A stretch of 64,000 bases of DNA. It comes from UBA5793 sp040255465 (GTDB taxonomy: Bacteria > Planctomycetota > Phycisphaerae > Phycisphaerales > UBA5793). Under the pieces are notes generated by a model, which did no database searches, was not told where the DNA came from, and saw nothing but the letters and a program-made list of their open reading frames with translations. The DNA lies in assembly GCA_040255465.1 (NCBI GenBank), contig JBDZVA010000002.1:558001-622000 (forward strand), written 5' to 3'. Below are positions 44,041 to 53,404 of this stretch, piece after piece. The first letter of the stretch is position 1. Every line of letters starts with the position of its first letter. A program made the position numbers and the translations under genes.

Positions 44041-44912
44041 ATCGAACCCTGATCGTGGCCGGTCTTGTGGCATCCGCGTTGCACATCGCGGTGCTTGCGG
44101 CACTTGGGCTGCGGGACAGTTCGGGCGGCCAGGACTCGCTGGCGCTGCAGCCCTTGATGATCTCCTTTGCGGAATTCGAGGCTGGGCAAGCCATGCCGCA
44201 CGAAACTGAGTCGGCGAGCCAGCCGGCCGAGCAGCCTGTCCTGGAGCAGAGGGCAGAGCCGGAGCCGTCGGATGCGGCTGATGTTGAAGAGGCCCAGGAG
44301 TTTCCCGACGCCCAGCCGACGGAGGTGACTGAGACAGTCGATGCGGCGCTGTTGGAGCCGGTCGATTCCAGACTGGCGGATCCTGTTGAAGTGGACTCCA
44401 CCCCCGCTGTGCTGGTCGAGGCGGCGCCGACGATCGACGTGGACTCTGAATCCACGACGGAAGTGGATGAGCATGTCGCTTTACCGCCGCGTCCGGTGGT
44501 GCATCGACTTGCTTCTCCCCCACCGCTTATGTTGATGGAGATGTTGGCCTCGGCGCTGCAACGCGCCGCCTCTCCACCGGTGAAACCGACGTCAGCGGCG
44601 GCCGCCTCAAAGCGGGCCGCGCCGCAAGGCGAGCGAATCGAGCCGGTGCTGGAGCATCGACCCAAGCCGCGTTATCCGACGGTGGCGCGGCGACGGGGCT
44701 ACGAGGGGACGGTGGTCCTTCGAATTGAAGTGCTTGAGGATGGAAGCGTGGGAGACATTGAGATTCGTCAATCATCCGGCCATGATGTGCTCGACCGCCA
44801 GGCGGAGCGAACCATCCGTGAGCAGTGGCGATTCAAGCCCGGCCGGCTTGATGGGCGAACCGCCGCACTCTGGATTGACATTCCCATCGAGTTTCACCTC
44901 GTAGACTCCTGA
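44037..44912 (+). CDS. tonB: TonB family energy transducer
   Basis: TTG 44037 overlaps the exbD stop; GGAGG lies 10 nt upstream. The 291-residue protein has an N-terminal helix (LIVAGLVASALHIAVLAALG), a long Glu/Pro/Ala-rich periplasmic spacer (about 50-165), and a TonB C-terminal domain (RPKPRYPTVARRRGYEGTVV, then VLEDGSVGDIEIRQSSGHDVLDRQA and EQWRFKPGRLDG). It would contact the TonB box of the receptor encoded at 48.9 kb. Confidence 0.92.
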   Translation: MNRTLIVAGLVASALHIAVLAALGLRDSSGGQDSLALQPLMISFAEFEAGQAMPHETESASQPAEQPVLEQRAEPEPSDAADVEEAQEFPDAQPTEVTETVDAALLEPVDSRLADPVEVDSTPAVLVEAAPTIDVDSESTTEVDEHVALPPRPVVHRLASPPPLMLMEMLASALQRAASPPVKPTSAAAASKRAAPQGERIEPVLEHRPKPRYPTVARRRGYEGTVVLRIEVLEDGSVGDIEIRQSSGHDVLDRQAERTIREQWRFKPGRLDGRTAALWIDIPIEFHLVDS

Positions 44913-44965
44913 GCCAGTTCAACGTATGACCACGATCGGCGCTGGACGCCGGAAGGGACGGATCC

Positions 44966-46204
44966 ATGTCGAGTTCGAAGAGCGCAGCAGGTCGTCGAGT
45001 GATTGCATGTGCCGCATTGGGAGTCGCGCTGGGCGCCACGATGGCTGTGTGCGGCGCGGTTGCGGACGGCGATGACTGGACGCAGTTCCGCGGGCCCAAC
45101 GGGAACTGCACGACCAACGAGAACGGCTGGACGATTCACGGCGAGGCCGAGCCGGTGTGGAAGCGCACGGTGGGCATTGGCTACTCGGCCATGTCGGTGG
45201 CCAACGGCAAGCTTTACACAATGGGCTATGACGTCGATCGCGGTCTGGACGGCATCTATTGCCTCGACGCGCTGACCGGCGACGTGGTCTGGGAGCACCA
45301 CTATCCCGCGGAGCGCTGGGCGCGATCGCACAACGGCGGAACGCTCGTGACACCCGGCGTTGATGGGAAAGACCTGTACTGCTCGAATCGCGAGGGGCGG
45401 TTCTTCTGCTTTGACGCCGCCACGGGCGTGATTCACTTTGAGAAGAACCTGAAGGACGAGTACAAGCTGGAGTTTCCGCGATGGGGGCTGGCCGCGTCGC
45501 CGCTCATTCTGCCCGACATGGTCCTGATGAACGTCGGCAAGGTGATTGCTTTCGAGAAGCACACCGGCAAGGAACTCTGGGCGACGGAGAAGAACTACGG
45601 CGACGCGTATTGCACGCCGGTTGAGTACGACCACCATGGCGAGGCGTGCTTTGCCGTCTTCAACCAGACGGGGCTGGTCATTCTTGATCGCAAAACCGGC
45701 GCGGAGAAGATGGTCCAGGATTGGGAGAATCGCGCCAATGTGAACGCGGCGGCTCCGATCGTCATCGGGCAGAAGGTGTTCATTTCCTCGGGCTACAACC
45801 GCGGCTGCGCCATGCTTGACCTCTCGGGCGAGGCGCCCAATGTCGTGTGGGAAAACAAGGAGATGCGCAATCACATGGCGCAGTCGATTCTGCACGAGGG
45901 TTATCTCTATGGCTTTGACGAGGCGGTCTTCAAGTGCCTTGATCTCGACGGCAATGTGAAGTGGCAGCAGCGCGGTCTGGGCAAGGGCGCCAACATCCTG
46001 GCCGACGGCAAACTCGTGCTGCTCAGCGACAAGGGCGAGTTGATCTTTGTCGAGCCGAACCCGACTGAATACCGGGAACTGTCGCGGACGAAGGTGCTTG
46101 ATGACGGCGTGTACTGGACGTATCCGACGCTCGCCAACGGCTACATCTACTGCCGCAACAGCCTGGGCAACATCGTGTGCCTCGATCATCGATCGCGGCA
46201 ATGA
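44966..46204 (+). CDS. Secreted PQQ-like beta-propeller protein 1 of 3 tandem paralogues
   Basis: AAGGGA 7 nt before ATG 44966. The protein has 412 residues with a signal peptide (VIACAALGVALGATMAVCGA). It starts with DDWTQFRGPNGNCTTNENGW, the D-W-x-x-(F/W)-RGP-N motif of planctomycete propeller proteins. Blades carry the PQQ-repeat pattern (YCLDALTGDVVWEHHY, IAFEKHTGKELWATE, ILDRKTGAEKMV). It ends with YCRNSLGNIVCLDH. No alcohol-dehydrogenase cofactor or calcium residues can be assigned, so PQQ binding is unproven. Confidence 0.85.
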   Translation: MSSSKSAAGRRVIACAALGVALGATMAVCGAVADGDDWTQFRGPNGNCTTNENGWTIHGEAEPVWKRTVGIGYSAMSVANGKLYTMGYDVDRGLDGIYCLDALTGDVVWEHHYPAERWARSHNGGTLVTPGVDGKDLYCSNREGRFFCFDAATGVIHFEKNLKDEYKLEFPRWGLAASPLILPDMVLMNVGKVIAFEKHTGKELWATEKNYGDAYCTPVEYDHHGEACFAVFNQTGLVILDRKTGAEKMVQDWENRANVNAAAPIVIGQKVFISSGYNRGCAMLDLSGEAPNVVWENKEMRNHMAQSILHEGYLYGFDEAVFKCLDLDGNVKWQQRGLGKGANILADGKLVLLSDKGELIFVEPNPTEYRELSRTKVLDDGVYWTYPTLANGYIYCRNSLGNIVCLDHRSRQ

Positions 46205-46278
46205 CTGGATCACATTGGCGTCACATGCTTGAAGTCGGCAACGGGTGGCCGCGCGTCATCCACAAGTGGAGGTGCATC

Positions 46279-47502
46279 GTGCTCGAGTCTCTTATGAACG
46301 AACAAGCTGGTTGCCGCATGCTCATCGTGGCCGGCGCCATTCTCTGCGCGAGCAGTGCCGCATCGGGTGCGAACAGCGTGGACGACTGGACCCAGTGGCG
46401 AGGGCCGAACGGCTCGGGCATCTCAGCCGAGACGCAGTGGTCGGCGGGGGGCAGCGAACTGTGGACGAAGTCAGTGGGGTTGGGATACTCCTCCGTCGTC
46501 GTGTCGGGCGATCGCCTGTACACCGTTGGATACGTGGAGAGTCGGAAGGAAGATGTCATCACCTGCCTCAACGCGAAGACCGGCGAGGAGATCTGGACTC
46601 ACGCCTATCCGGCAGAGAAGTGGGACAAGTTCCACGGCGGCGGGACCAACTGCACCCCTTCGCTCGATGGCGAGCGCCTCATGGTCCTTAATCGCGAGGG
46701 GCGCTTCACGTGCCTGAGCGCGACCAAGGGCGAGGTGCTGTGGAAGAAGGACATGGTCAAGGAGTTCGGCGCGACGGTGCCGACGTGGGGCTTTGCCGCG
46801 TCGCCGCTCGTGCTCGACGAGATGGTTGTCGTCAACGTGGGAACGGTCGTCGCGTTCGATAAGAAGTCCGGCGAGATCATGTGGACCAGCGCCAACCTGG
46901 GCCACGCCTACTCGACACCCGCGACGGCCACCTTCGGCGACAAGAAGTGCCTGGTCGTGTTCAACGGCGATGGCGTGGCGGTGCTCGATCGGGAGACCGG
47001 TTCATCGCTGGCCACCCACGAATGGAAGACGCAATACGACGTCAACGCCGCCAGCCCGATCATTACCGGCGACCGCATCTTTGTTTCATCGGGCTACAAC
47101 CACGGCTGCGGTGTGTTCCGGTTTGATGGAGAATCGCTCAAGAAGGTCTGGGACAGCAAGATCATGCGCACCCACATGAGCGGGTGCGTGCTCATTGGCG
47201 GCTATCTGTACGGATTCGATGAAGCGCTGCTCAAGTGCATCGATCTTGACGGCAAGGAACTGTGGAGCGAGCGCGGCCTGGGCAAGGGCGCGCTGTCTGC
47301 CGCCGGCAACCGGTTGCTGATCATGAGCGGCAAGGGTGAATTGATCATTGCCGAAGCCACGCCCGAGGCGTTCCGGGTGTTGTCCAAATCCAAGGTCGTG
47401 GACGGCGGCGTCTGCTGGACGACTCCGGTCATCGCCAATGGGCTCATCTATTGCCGCAACAGTCTCGGCACGCTTTCCTGTCGCGATCATCGCGGACAGT
47501 GA
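46279..47502 (+). CDS. Secreted PQQ-like beta-propeller protein 2 of 3 tandem paralogues
   Basis: GTG 46279 has GGAGG 6 nt upstream and leads into a signal peptide (LIVAGAILCASSAASG); ATG 46294 is an alternative. The 407-residue product parallels the previous gene: VDDWTQWRGPNGSGISAETQ, ITCLNAKTGEEIWTHAYP, the shared FVSSGYNHGCGVFRFD and YGFDEALLKCIDLDGKELW, ending YCRNSLGTLSCRDHRG. It starts 74 nt after paralogue 1. Confidence 0.83.
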   Translation: MLESLMNEQAGCRMLIVAGAILCASSAASGANSVDDWTQWRGPNGSGISAETQWSAGGSELWTKSVGLGYSSVVVSGDRLYTVGYVESRKEDVITCLNAKTGEEIWTHAYPAEKWDKFHGGGTNCTPSLDGERLMVLNREGRFTCLSATKGEVLWKKDMVKEFGATVPTWGFAASPLVLDEMVVVNVGTVVAFDKKSGEIMWTSANLGHAYSTPATATFGDKKCLVVFNGDGVAVLDRETGSSLATHEWKTQYDVNAASPIITGDRIFVSSGYNHGCGVFRFDGESLKKVWDSKIMRTHMSGCVLIGGYLYGFDEALLKCIDLDGKELWSERGLGKGALSAAGNRLLIMSGKGELIIAEATPEAFRVLSKSKVVDGGVCWTTPVIANGLIYCRNSLGTLSCRDHRGQ

Positions 47503-47540
47503 GTTGTCCCGTCATCCACCAGCCTGGAAGGATTCGGTTT

Positions 47541-48770
47541 ATGAGATTGCGCCGTTCACTTTGCCTTGTTGTTCAGATCGTTTCACTGGGGTCACTCGGA
47601 TTGGCATCGCACGCACAGGGCGCCGGCGATCCGATTCGCGGCGACTGGCCGAAGTGGCGCGGGCCGAACCAGAACGGCATCTCGAGCGAAACGGGCTGGG
47701 TCATTCAGGGCGCCGACAAGCCCCTCTGGACCGCGAGCGTCGGAATCGGCTACTCGGCGGTGGCGGTGCATGACGGGCGCGTGTTCACGATGGGCTACGA
47801 CGTCGATCGATCGGTGGACATGATTACCTGTCTCAACGAAGACACGGGCGAGCAGGTGTGGAAGTACGAATACGCCGCAGAGATCTGGAACAAGGGGCAC
47901 GACGGCGGCACGCTCTCGACGCCGACAGTCGATGGCGACCGCCTCTACACGAAGAACCGCGAGGGCAAGTGTTATTGCTTCGAGGCGGCGACGGGCAAGG
48001 TGCGCTGGTACAAGGATCTGCAGGCGCTCTACGGCGCCGAGACCGGTCTGTGGGGCTTTGCCTCGGCGCCGCTGATTGTGGGTGACTCGGTCATCGTTGA
48101 CGCGGGTATGACGATCGCGCTGGACAAGGCGACGGGCGATCTGCTCTGGAAGACCAGGGACTATGGGCAGGGGTACTCGACGCCGATCGATTTCGAATTC
48201 GGCGGCAAGCGGCTCATCGCGGTGATGAATGCCTCCGGGCTGGTGATTCTCGATGCAACCACAGGCGCTGAACGGTTTCTGCACGAGTGGAAGACCTTCA
48301 ACAACATCAATGCCGCGACGCCGATCATCATTGACGATCGCATCTTCATCTCCTCGGGCGCCAACCACGGCTGCGCCATGCTCCGAATTCACGAGGACCG
48401 GCTCGAAGTTCTCTGGGAGAGCAAAGTGCTCAAGACGGCGATGAACGCCGCGGTGCTGTGGCAGGGCCATCTCTATGGCTTTGACGACGGCATTCTCAAG
48501 TGCGTCGATCTGGACGGCACTGAGAAGTGGATGGAGCGCGGCCTCGGGCTGGGCGCGATGAGCATCGCTGACGGCAAAATGATCATTCTGGACAAAGACG
48601 GCGCGTTGATCATTGCCGACGCGATCCCCATTCGGTACAACGAGATGTACCACGTCAAGGTGCTCGATGGCGGCAAGTTCTGGACGACACCGATCCTCAC
48701 CGGCGGTCGCATTTACTGTCGAAGCAGCCTGGGCGAGCTTGTGTGTCGCGATCATCGCAATCCGATCTGA
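47541..48770 (+). CDS. Secreted PQQ-like beta-propeller protein 3 of 3 tandem paralogues
   Basis: ATG 47541 follows GGAAGGA; the signal peptide is LCLVVQIVSLGSLGLASHAQG. The 409-residue protein repeats the same layout: GDWPKWRGPNQNGISSETGW, ITCLNEDTGEQVWKYEYA, SSGANHGCAMLRIHED, YGFDDGILKCVDLDGTEKW, YCRSSLGELVCRDHR. Blade number and length are kept in all three copies, consistent with tandem duplication followed by divergence. Confidence 0.83.
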   Translation: MRLRRSLCLVVQIVSLGSLGLASHAQGAGDPIRGDWPKWRGPNQNGISSETGWVIQGADKPLWTASVGIGYSAVAVHDGRVFTMGYDVDRSVDMITCLNEDTGEQVWKYEYAAEIWNKGHDGGTLSTPTVDGDRLYTKNREGKCYCFEAATGKVRWYKDLQALYGAETGLWGFASAPLIVGDSVIVDAGMTIALDKATGDLLWKTRDYGQGYSTPIDFEFGGKRLIAVMNASGLVILDATTGAERFLHEWKTFNNINAATPIIIDDRIFISSGANHGCAMLRIHEDRLEVLWESKVLKTAMNAAVLWQGHLYGFDDGILKCVDLDGTEKWMERGLGLGAMSIADGKMIILDKDGALIIADAIPIRYNEMYHVKVLDGGKFWTTPILTGGRIYCRSSLGELVCRDHRNPI

Positions 48771-48860
48771 ACCGTGATGAAGTCTGCTCCCGACCCGGCG
48801 ACGTCGGGAATAATGGTCCACGCACTCCGACCGACTCACTTTCACTTCAAAAGGACAACT

Positions 48861-51065
48861 ATGACGGAGCGCCTCCTACTTGCGGCGATGTTTGCCACCG
48901 GTGTCTCGATCGTCTCCACGGCCCGCGCTCAGGACGCGCCTGCGGAGACCCCTCCTGCGGATCAGAGCAGCGAGCCTGCGACTGAGTCTGCTGAGCCCGA
49001 GGCACCGCCAACCGCCACGGAGCCGCAGCGCGTCAAGCAGTATGAGCCGGTGATCGTCACGGCGCGAAAGTGGGCGGAGCTGGCCAAGGACGTGCCGGGA
49101 AGCGTGGACGTGCTGTCCGAGTCGTTTCTGACGGACTCGGGCATACGCACGATGCGCGACGCTTCGTTCTTCGTGCCAAACCTGTTTATCAACGAGTTCT
49201 CATCGCGGCGGCTGACCTTTCCGACGATTCGCGGCATCGGCTCGGGCATCGGTGATCCCGCCGTGACAACCTACATCGACGGCGTTCCACAACTGACCAA
49301 CAGCAGCACCAACATTCCACTGATTGGAGTCGATCGAATCGAGTTCCTTCGCGGGCCGCAAGGCACGCTGTATGGCCGCAACTCCATCGGTGGAGTGATG
49401 AACATCATTACCAAACGGCCGGGTCATGATCCGGAGTTTCGCTTTGGCGGGACATACGGCAACTACGACTTCCAGGAGTATGAAGTATCCGCGAACGTTC
49501 CACTCATCGCCGACGAACTCTTCCTGAGTCTGGATGGCCTGTACTCACGGCGGGACGGCTACACGGAGAACCTGGCCACGGGCAACGACGTGGACTTCCG
49601 AGACTCGTACTTCGGCCGCGGGCAACTGCTGTGGACGCCGAGCGAACAGTCCGAGTTTCGCCTGACGTTCTTTGGTGAAACCTCGCGCGACGGCGGGTTT
49701 GTTCTCTCTGAACTCAACGCCTTGCGGCGGAACCCGCACCAGATCAACCAGGACTACGAAGGCATCGCGAATCGTGATCAATACGGGACGTCGCTGACAT
49801 GGAACTACTTCGGTGAAGACATTGATTTCGTCTCCATCACGGCGTTCCAGGATTGGGACGTGCATGAAACGTCCGACTTCGATTTCTCGATCATCGATGG
49901 GATTCGCCGACGCACTGAGGAATCGCAGACGTACTTCAGCCAGGAGTTCCGGGTTTCGTCGTCAGCGGATCGAAACATCCCTATCGGCGAAAGCGCGGAA
50001 TTGAAGTGGCTGGCCGGCCTCAGTTTCTTTGTGGCCGACTCGGACCGGCTCGCGGCGAACAACTTCCGCCCGGGCGGTGCAGGCATTCTCTTTCCGCCGA
50101 GCCAGGTTGGACTCGACACGCAGTTCGGCAACTTCGACGACTTCAGCATCGCCGGATTCGGTCAAGCCACGCTGGTGCTCGACAAACTCGATCTCACAGC
50201 CGGGCTGCGCTACGACTTTGAGCACAAGGAAGCCACGGTCAACCACACGTTTGAGACGGGCGGATTCACCGCGATCTCGACCACCACGAGCCTGGATCGC
50301 GATTTCGACCAGGTCGTGCCGAAGTTCAGCGCCGCGTACCACTTTGCCGACAACGTGATGGGGTACGGATCGGCGGCGATGGGGTTCAAGGCGGGCGGAT
50401 TCAATCTGAACGCGCCGACGGGCCGGTTGCCCTTCGATCAGGAGACGAGTTGGACCTATGAGACGGGGCTGAAGACCTCCTTCCTTGATAATCGCGTCAG
50501 CGTCAACGCGTCGGCGTTCTACATCGACTGGGACGATCTTCAACTCTCGCTGTTCGATCCGATGGCGGGCGGGTACATCGCCAACGCCGCCGCGGCGACG
50601 AGCAAGGGTTTTGAACTGGAGTTCAACGTCAAGCCTGCGGAAGGCTGGGACCTCTTTGCCGGACTTGGATACACCGATGCCCAGTTTGAGCACTTCATCG
50701 ATCCGTACGGAACGGATGTCAGCGGGCGCAAACTCGCTTTCGTACCCGATCGCACGTGGAATCTCGGCGCGCAGTACACCGGGCAGATCAACGAAAGCAC
50801 GTCGTGGTACGTGCGGGGTGAGTACGTCGGCGTAGGCACCTACTATTACGACGCCGGCAATCGGGCGAGTGAGCAATTCAACCTTGCCAACTTCCGACTC
50901 GGCGTGCGGAGCCGCAACGTGAGTGTGGAAGGGTGGATCCGCAATGCGTTTGACGAGGACTATGTCCTGGTCGCATTTCAGCCGAGCCCGGTGGATCCGA
51001 GTGTATTCGTCGGCGAAAGCGGCGCTCCGCAGACCTTTGGAATCACGGTGCGAATCACGTTCTAG
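48861..51065 (+). CDS. TonB-dependent outer-membrane receptor
   Basis: ATG 48861 has AAAAGGA 6 nt upstream (734 residues). After the signal peptide (LLAAMFATGVSIVSTARAQ) come an acidic Pro-rich stretch, a TonB box (YEPVIVTARK, residues 61-70), the plug (PNLFINEFSSRRLTFPTIRG, VDRIEFLRGPQGTLYGRNSI, GGVMNIITKRP) and the barrel, which ends in the aromatic residue F as outer-membrane barrels do. The ligand is unknown; the sequence shows no special siderophore or cobalamin hallmark. It sits between propeller genes 3 and 4, downstream of its energy module. Confidence 0.94.
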   Translation: MTERLLLAAMFATGVSIVSTARAQDAPAETPPADQSSEPATESAEPEAPPTATEPQRVKQYEPVIVTARKWAELAKDVPGSVDVLSESFLTDSGIRTMRDASFFVPNLFINEFSSRRLTFPTIRGIGSGIGDPAVTTYIDGVPQLTNSSTNIPLIGVDRIEFLRGPQGTLYGRNSIGGVMNIITKRPGHDPEFRFGGTYGNYDFQEYEVSANVPLIADELFLSLDGLYSRRDGYTENLATGNDVDFRDSYFGRGQLLWTPSEQSEFRLTFFGETSRDGGFVLSELNALRRNPHQINQDYEGIANRDQYGTSLTWNYFGEDIDFVSITAFQDWDVHETSDFDFSIIDGIRRRTEESQTYFSQEFRVSSSADRNIPIGESAELKWLAGLSFFVADSDRLAANNFRPGGAGILFPPSQVGLDTQFGNFDDFSIAGFGQATLVLDKLDLTAGLRYDFEHKEATVNHTFETGGFTAISTTTSLDRDFDQVVPKFSAAYHFADNVMGYGSAAMGFKAGGFNLNAPTGRLPFDQETSWTYETGLKTSFLDNRVSVNASAFYIDWDDLQLSLFDPMAGGYIANAAAATSKGFELEFNVKPAEGWDLFAGLGYTDAQFEHFIDPYGTDVSGRKLAFVPDRTWNLGAQYTGQINESTSWYVRGEYVGVGTYYYDAGNRASEQFNLANFRLGVRSRNVSVEGWIRNAFDEDYVLVAFQPSPVDPSVFVGESGAPQTFGITVRITF

Positions 51066-51116
51066 TCAGTCAGCGTCGGGCAGCGGTTTCGAGCGGCGCG
51101 ACAAGAGAGATTGGGG

Positions 51117-53387
51117 ATGGCCATGCAGTTCAGGATCACAACACAGCCGATCAGATCGCTCGTGCGATACGCGCTCATTGCGGCGAGCCTCACCGCGGGA
51201 GCCGTACACGCCGATGACTGGCCGCGGTGGCGCGGCCCCAATCAGAACGGGACGTCCAACGAGACGGGGCTGCCTTCGCAGATCAGCCTCGCGTCTCCGG
51301 TGCTCGCGTGGACCTATCCCATCGCCAGTCGCGGCACGCCGGTGATCTTCGACGGCCATGTGTACACCCTCTGCTATGACGGCGCCGGGCCGGACCTGCA
51401 GGAGATTCTGCTCTGCCTTGATGAGAAGACCGGCCGGAAGATCTGGGAGCGGCGAGCCAACGACTTTATCAGCGACATCGTCTACAACCGCTACGCCATC
51501 TGTTCGCCGACCGTGGATCCTGAGACGGGGAATGTCTACTGGACGACTCATGCGGGCCTGTTCTCATGCTACGACCGCGACGGCCAGCTGCTGTGGCAGC
51601 ATTCGATGATGGATGAGTTCGGCCGCACCACGTATCCCAATGGCCGCACGACGGCGCCGGCGATTGATGATGACCTCGTCATCATCCACGGCATGATCTC
51701 ATCGTGGGGCAAGGACGGGCCGACGCGCAATCGCTTCCACGCCTTTGACAAGCGCACGGGAGAACTCGTCTGGACGGCCACGCCAAATGGGATTCCAAAG
51801 GACAATCCGTTCTCATTTCCGGTCTTTGAGTGGCGCGACGGCAAGCGCCTGCTCTACGCCGGCACCGCAGAGGGATGCGTCGCGTGCATCAACGCGAAGA
51901 CCGGCGACCCGATGTGGAAGATGCCGATCACCGTTGGCGGCGTGTGCGCTTCGACGCTGCTGTATGGCGACACGCTCATCGTAGTGCATGGGACGGAGAA
52001 CCTCGATTCGTCTGAATCCGGCCGCATGCTGGCAATCAGGCTCGGCGCCGAACCCGAGGCCGGCAAACCCGGCCCGGTGGACATCGGCAAAGAGCACGAA
52101 GTCTGGCGAAACGGTGTCGAGTCGTTCTCCAGTTCGCCCGTGCTGGTGGGAAACCGCATTTACGTGACGAACATGACAGGTGAGTTGCAGGCGGTGGATG
52201 CCGATACGGGACGCGTACTCTGGTCGGAGAAGCTGGCCGCGACGCAGATCCACGCCTCGCCGGCGGCGGGCGATGGGAAGCTTTATGTCCCAATGGCCAA
52301 CGGCCTGTTCTATGTCATCAAGCCGACGGATGCCGGACCGCAGGAACTCTCGAAGATCCAGCTCGAAGGCGATTGTCTCGGCGCGCCCGCGATCGCCAAT
52401 GGCTGCGTGTACGTTCACACGACGGAGCGGCTGTACTGCTTCCGCGGCCCGGGTTCGCTGCAGGCGACCAAAACCATCCAGGCGGCGGAACTCGAGCCGG
52501 GTCGCGGCGACCCAAGCCGACTGCTCATCGTGCCTGCGGACGCGACGGTCGTACCCGGTCAACAGGCGGCCTTCACGGCGCGCGTGGTTGATGAACACGG
52601 CTTTGTCGTGGAGGCGCGCCGCGGCGGCATCCAGTGGAACCTGAATCCCAAGCTCGGCGTCACCGCCGGCCCCGGTGGCGAACTGATTGTCGCAGACAAC
52701 GCCAGGCCCGGAGCCGCCGAAGTCGAAGGCGAGTACAACGGGCTCAAGGCCACCATCCGCCTGCGCGTTGTGCCGCGACTTGAGTTTCGCGAGGATTTCG
52801 AGTCGACGGCTCTCTCTCAATCGCGCGAGGGAACCGATTACAATTCGTTCGCCTTTCCGCCGGGACACTGGTTCGCCGGGCGCATGCACTGGGAGGTCGT
52901 CGAGAAGGACGGCGGCAAAGTGCTGGCGCAGACGATCGACAATCCGATCTTCCAGCGTACGCAAACGCTCATCGGCAACCCGGACAGCCGCAACTACACC
53001 ATTCAGGTCGACATCATGTCCGACGGCAATCGTCGGCTCATGTCGTCGGCGGGCGTGATCAACCAGCGGTACCTCATTCTGCTCAAGGGCAACTACCAGG
53101 AGATCGAGATCTCCTCGAACATGGAGCGCATCAAGGAGTCGGCGCCATTCAAATGGCGGCCGAACGTCTGGTATCGGATGAAGACGCGCGTGGACGGCCA
53201 GCCCGACGGATCGAACATCATTCGGGCCAAGGTCTGGGAGCGCGATCAGCCCGAGCCAGACGACTGGACGATCGAAGTGGTTCACAAGAACGGCCACCCG
53301 GAAGGATCGCCGGGCATCTATGGCTTTGTCCCCCAGAGCCGGTTCCGCGTGTACCTCGACAACATCACCGTCACCGCCAACGACTGA
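51117..53387 (+). CDS. Secreted PQQ-like propeller fused to a C-terminal LamG-like domain (protein 4)
   Basis: ATG 51117 (756 residues; ATG 51123 also possible). Signal peptide (YALIAASLTAGAVHA), then DDWPRWRGPNQNGTSNETGL and propeller blades to about residue 445. An Ig-like linker (RLLIVPADATVVPGQQAAFT, about 465-560) and a final domain of about 200 residues (EFREDFESTA to YLDNITVTAN) resemble a LamG or concanavalin-like fold. This suggests surface carbohydrate or polymer contact. It is otherwise co-oriented and tightly spaced (51 nt after the receptor). Confidence 0.83.
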   Translation: MAMQFRITTQPIRSLVRYALIAASLTAGAVHADDWPRWRGPNQNGTSNETGLPSQISLASPVLAWTYPIASRGTPVIFDGHVYTLCYDGAGPDLQEILLCLDEKTGRKIWERRANDFISDIVYNRYAICSPTVDPETGNVYWTTHAGLFSCYDRDGQLLWQHSMMDEFGRTTYPNGRTTAPAIDDDLVIIHGMISSWGKDGPTRNRFHAFDKRTGELVWTATPNGIPKDNPFSFPVFEWRDGKRLLYAGTAEGCVACINAKTGDPMWKMPITVGGVCASTLLYGDTLIVVHGTENLDSSESGRMLAIRLGAEPEAGKPGPVDIGKEHEVWRNGVESFSSSPVLVGNRIYVTNMTGELQAVDADTGRVLWSEKLAATQIHASPAAGDGKLYVPMANGLFYVIKPTDAGPQELSKIQLEGDCLGAPAIANGCVYVHTTERLYCFRGPGSLQATKTIQAAELEPGRGDPSRLLIVPADATVVPGQQAAFTARVVDEHGFVVEARRGGIQWNLNPKLGVTAGPGGELIVADNARPGAAEVEGEYNGLKATIRLRVVPRLEFREDFESTALSQSREGTDYNSFAFPPGHWFAGRMHWEVVEKDGGKVLAQTIDNPIFQRTQTLIGNPDSRNYTIQVDIMSDGNRRLMSSAGVINQRYLILLKGNYQEIEISSNMERIKESAPFKWRPNVWYRMKTRVDGQPDGSNIIRAKVWERDQPEPDDWTIEVVHKNGHPEGSPGIYGFVPQSRFRVYLDNITVTAND

Positions 53388-53404
53388 AACGATTGGATAC
53401 TGCA

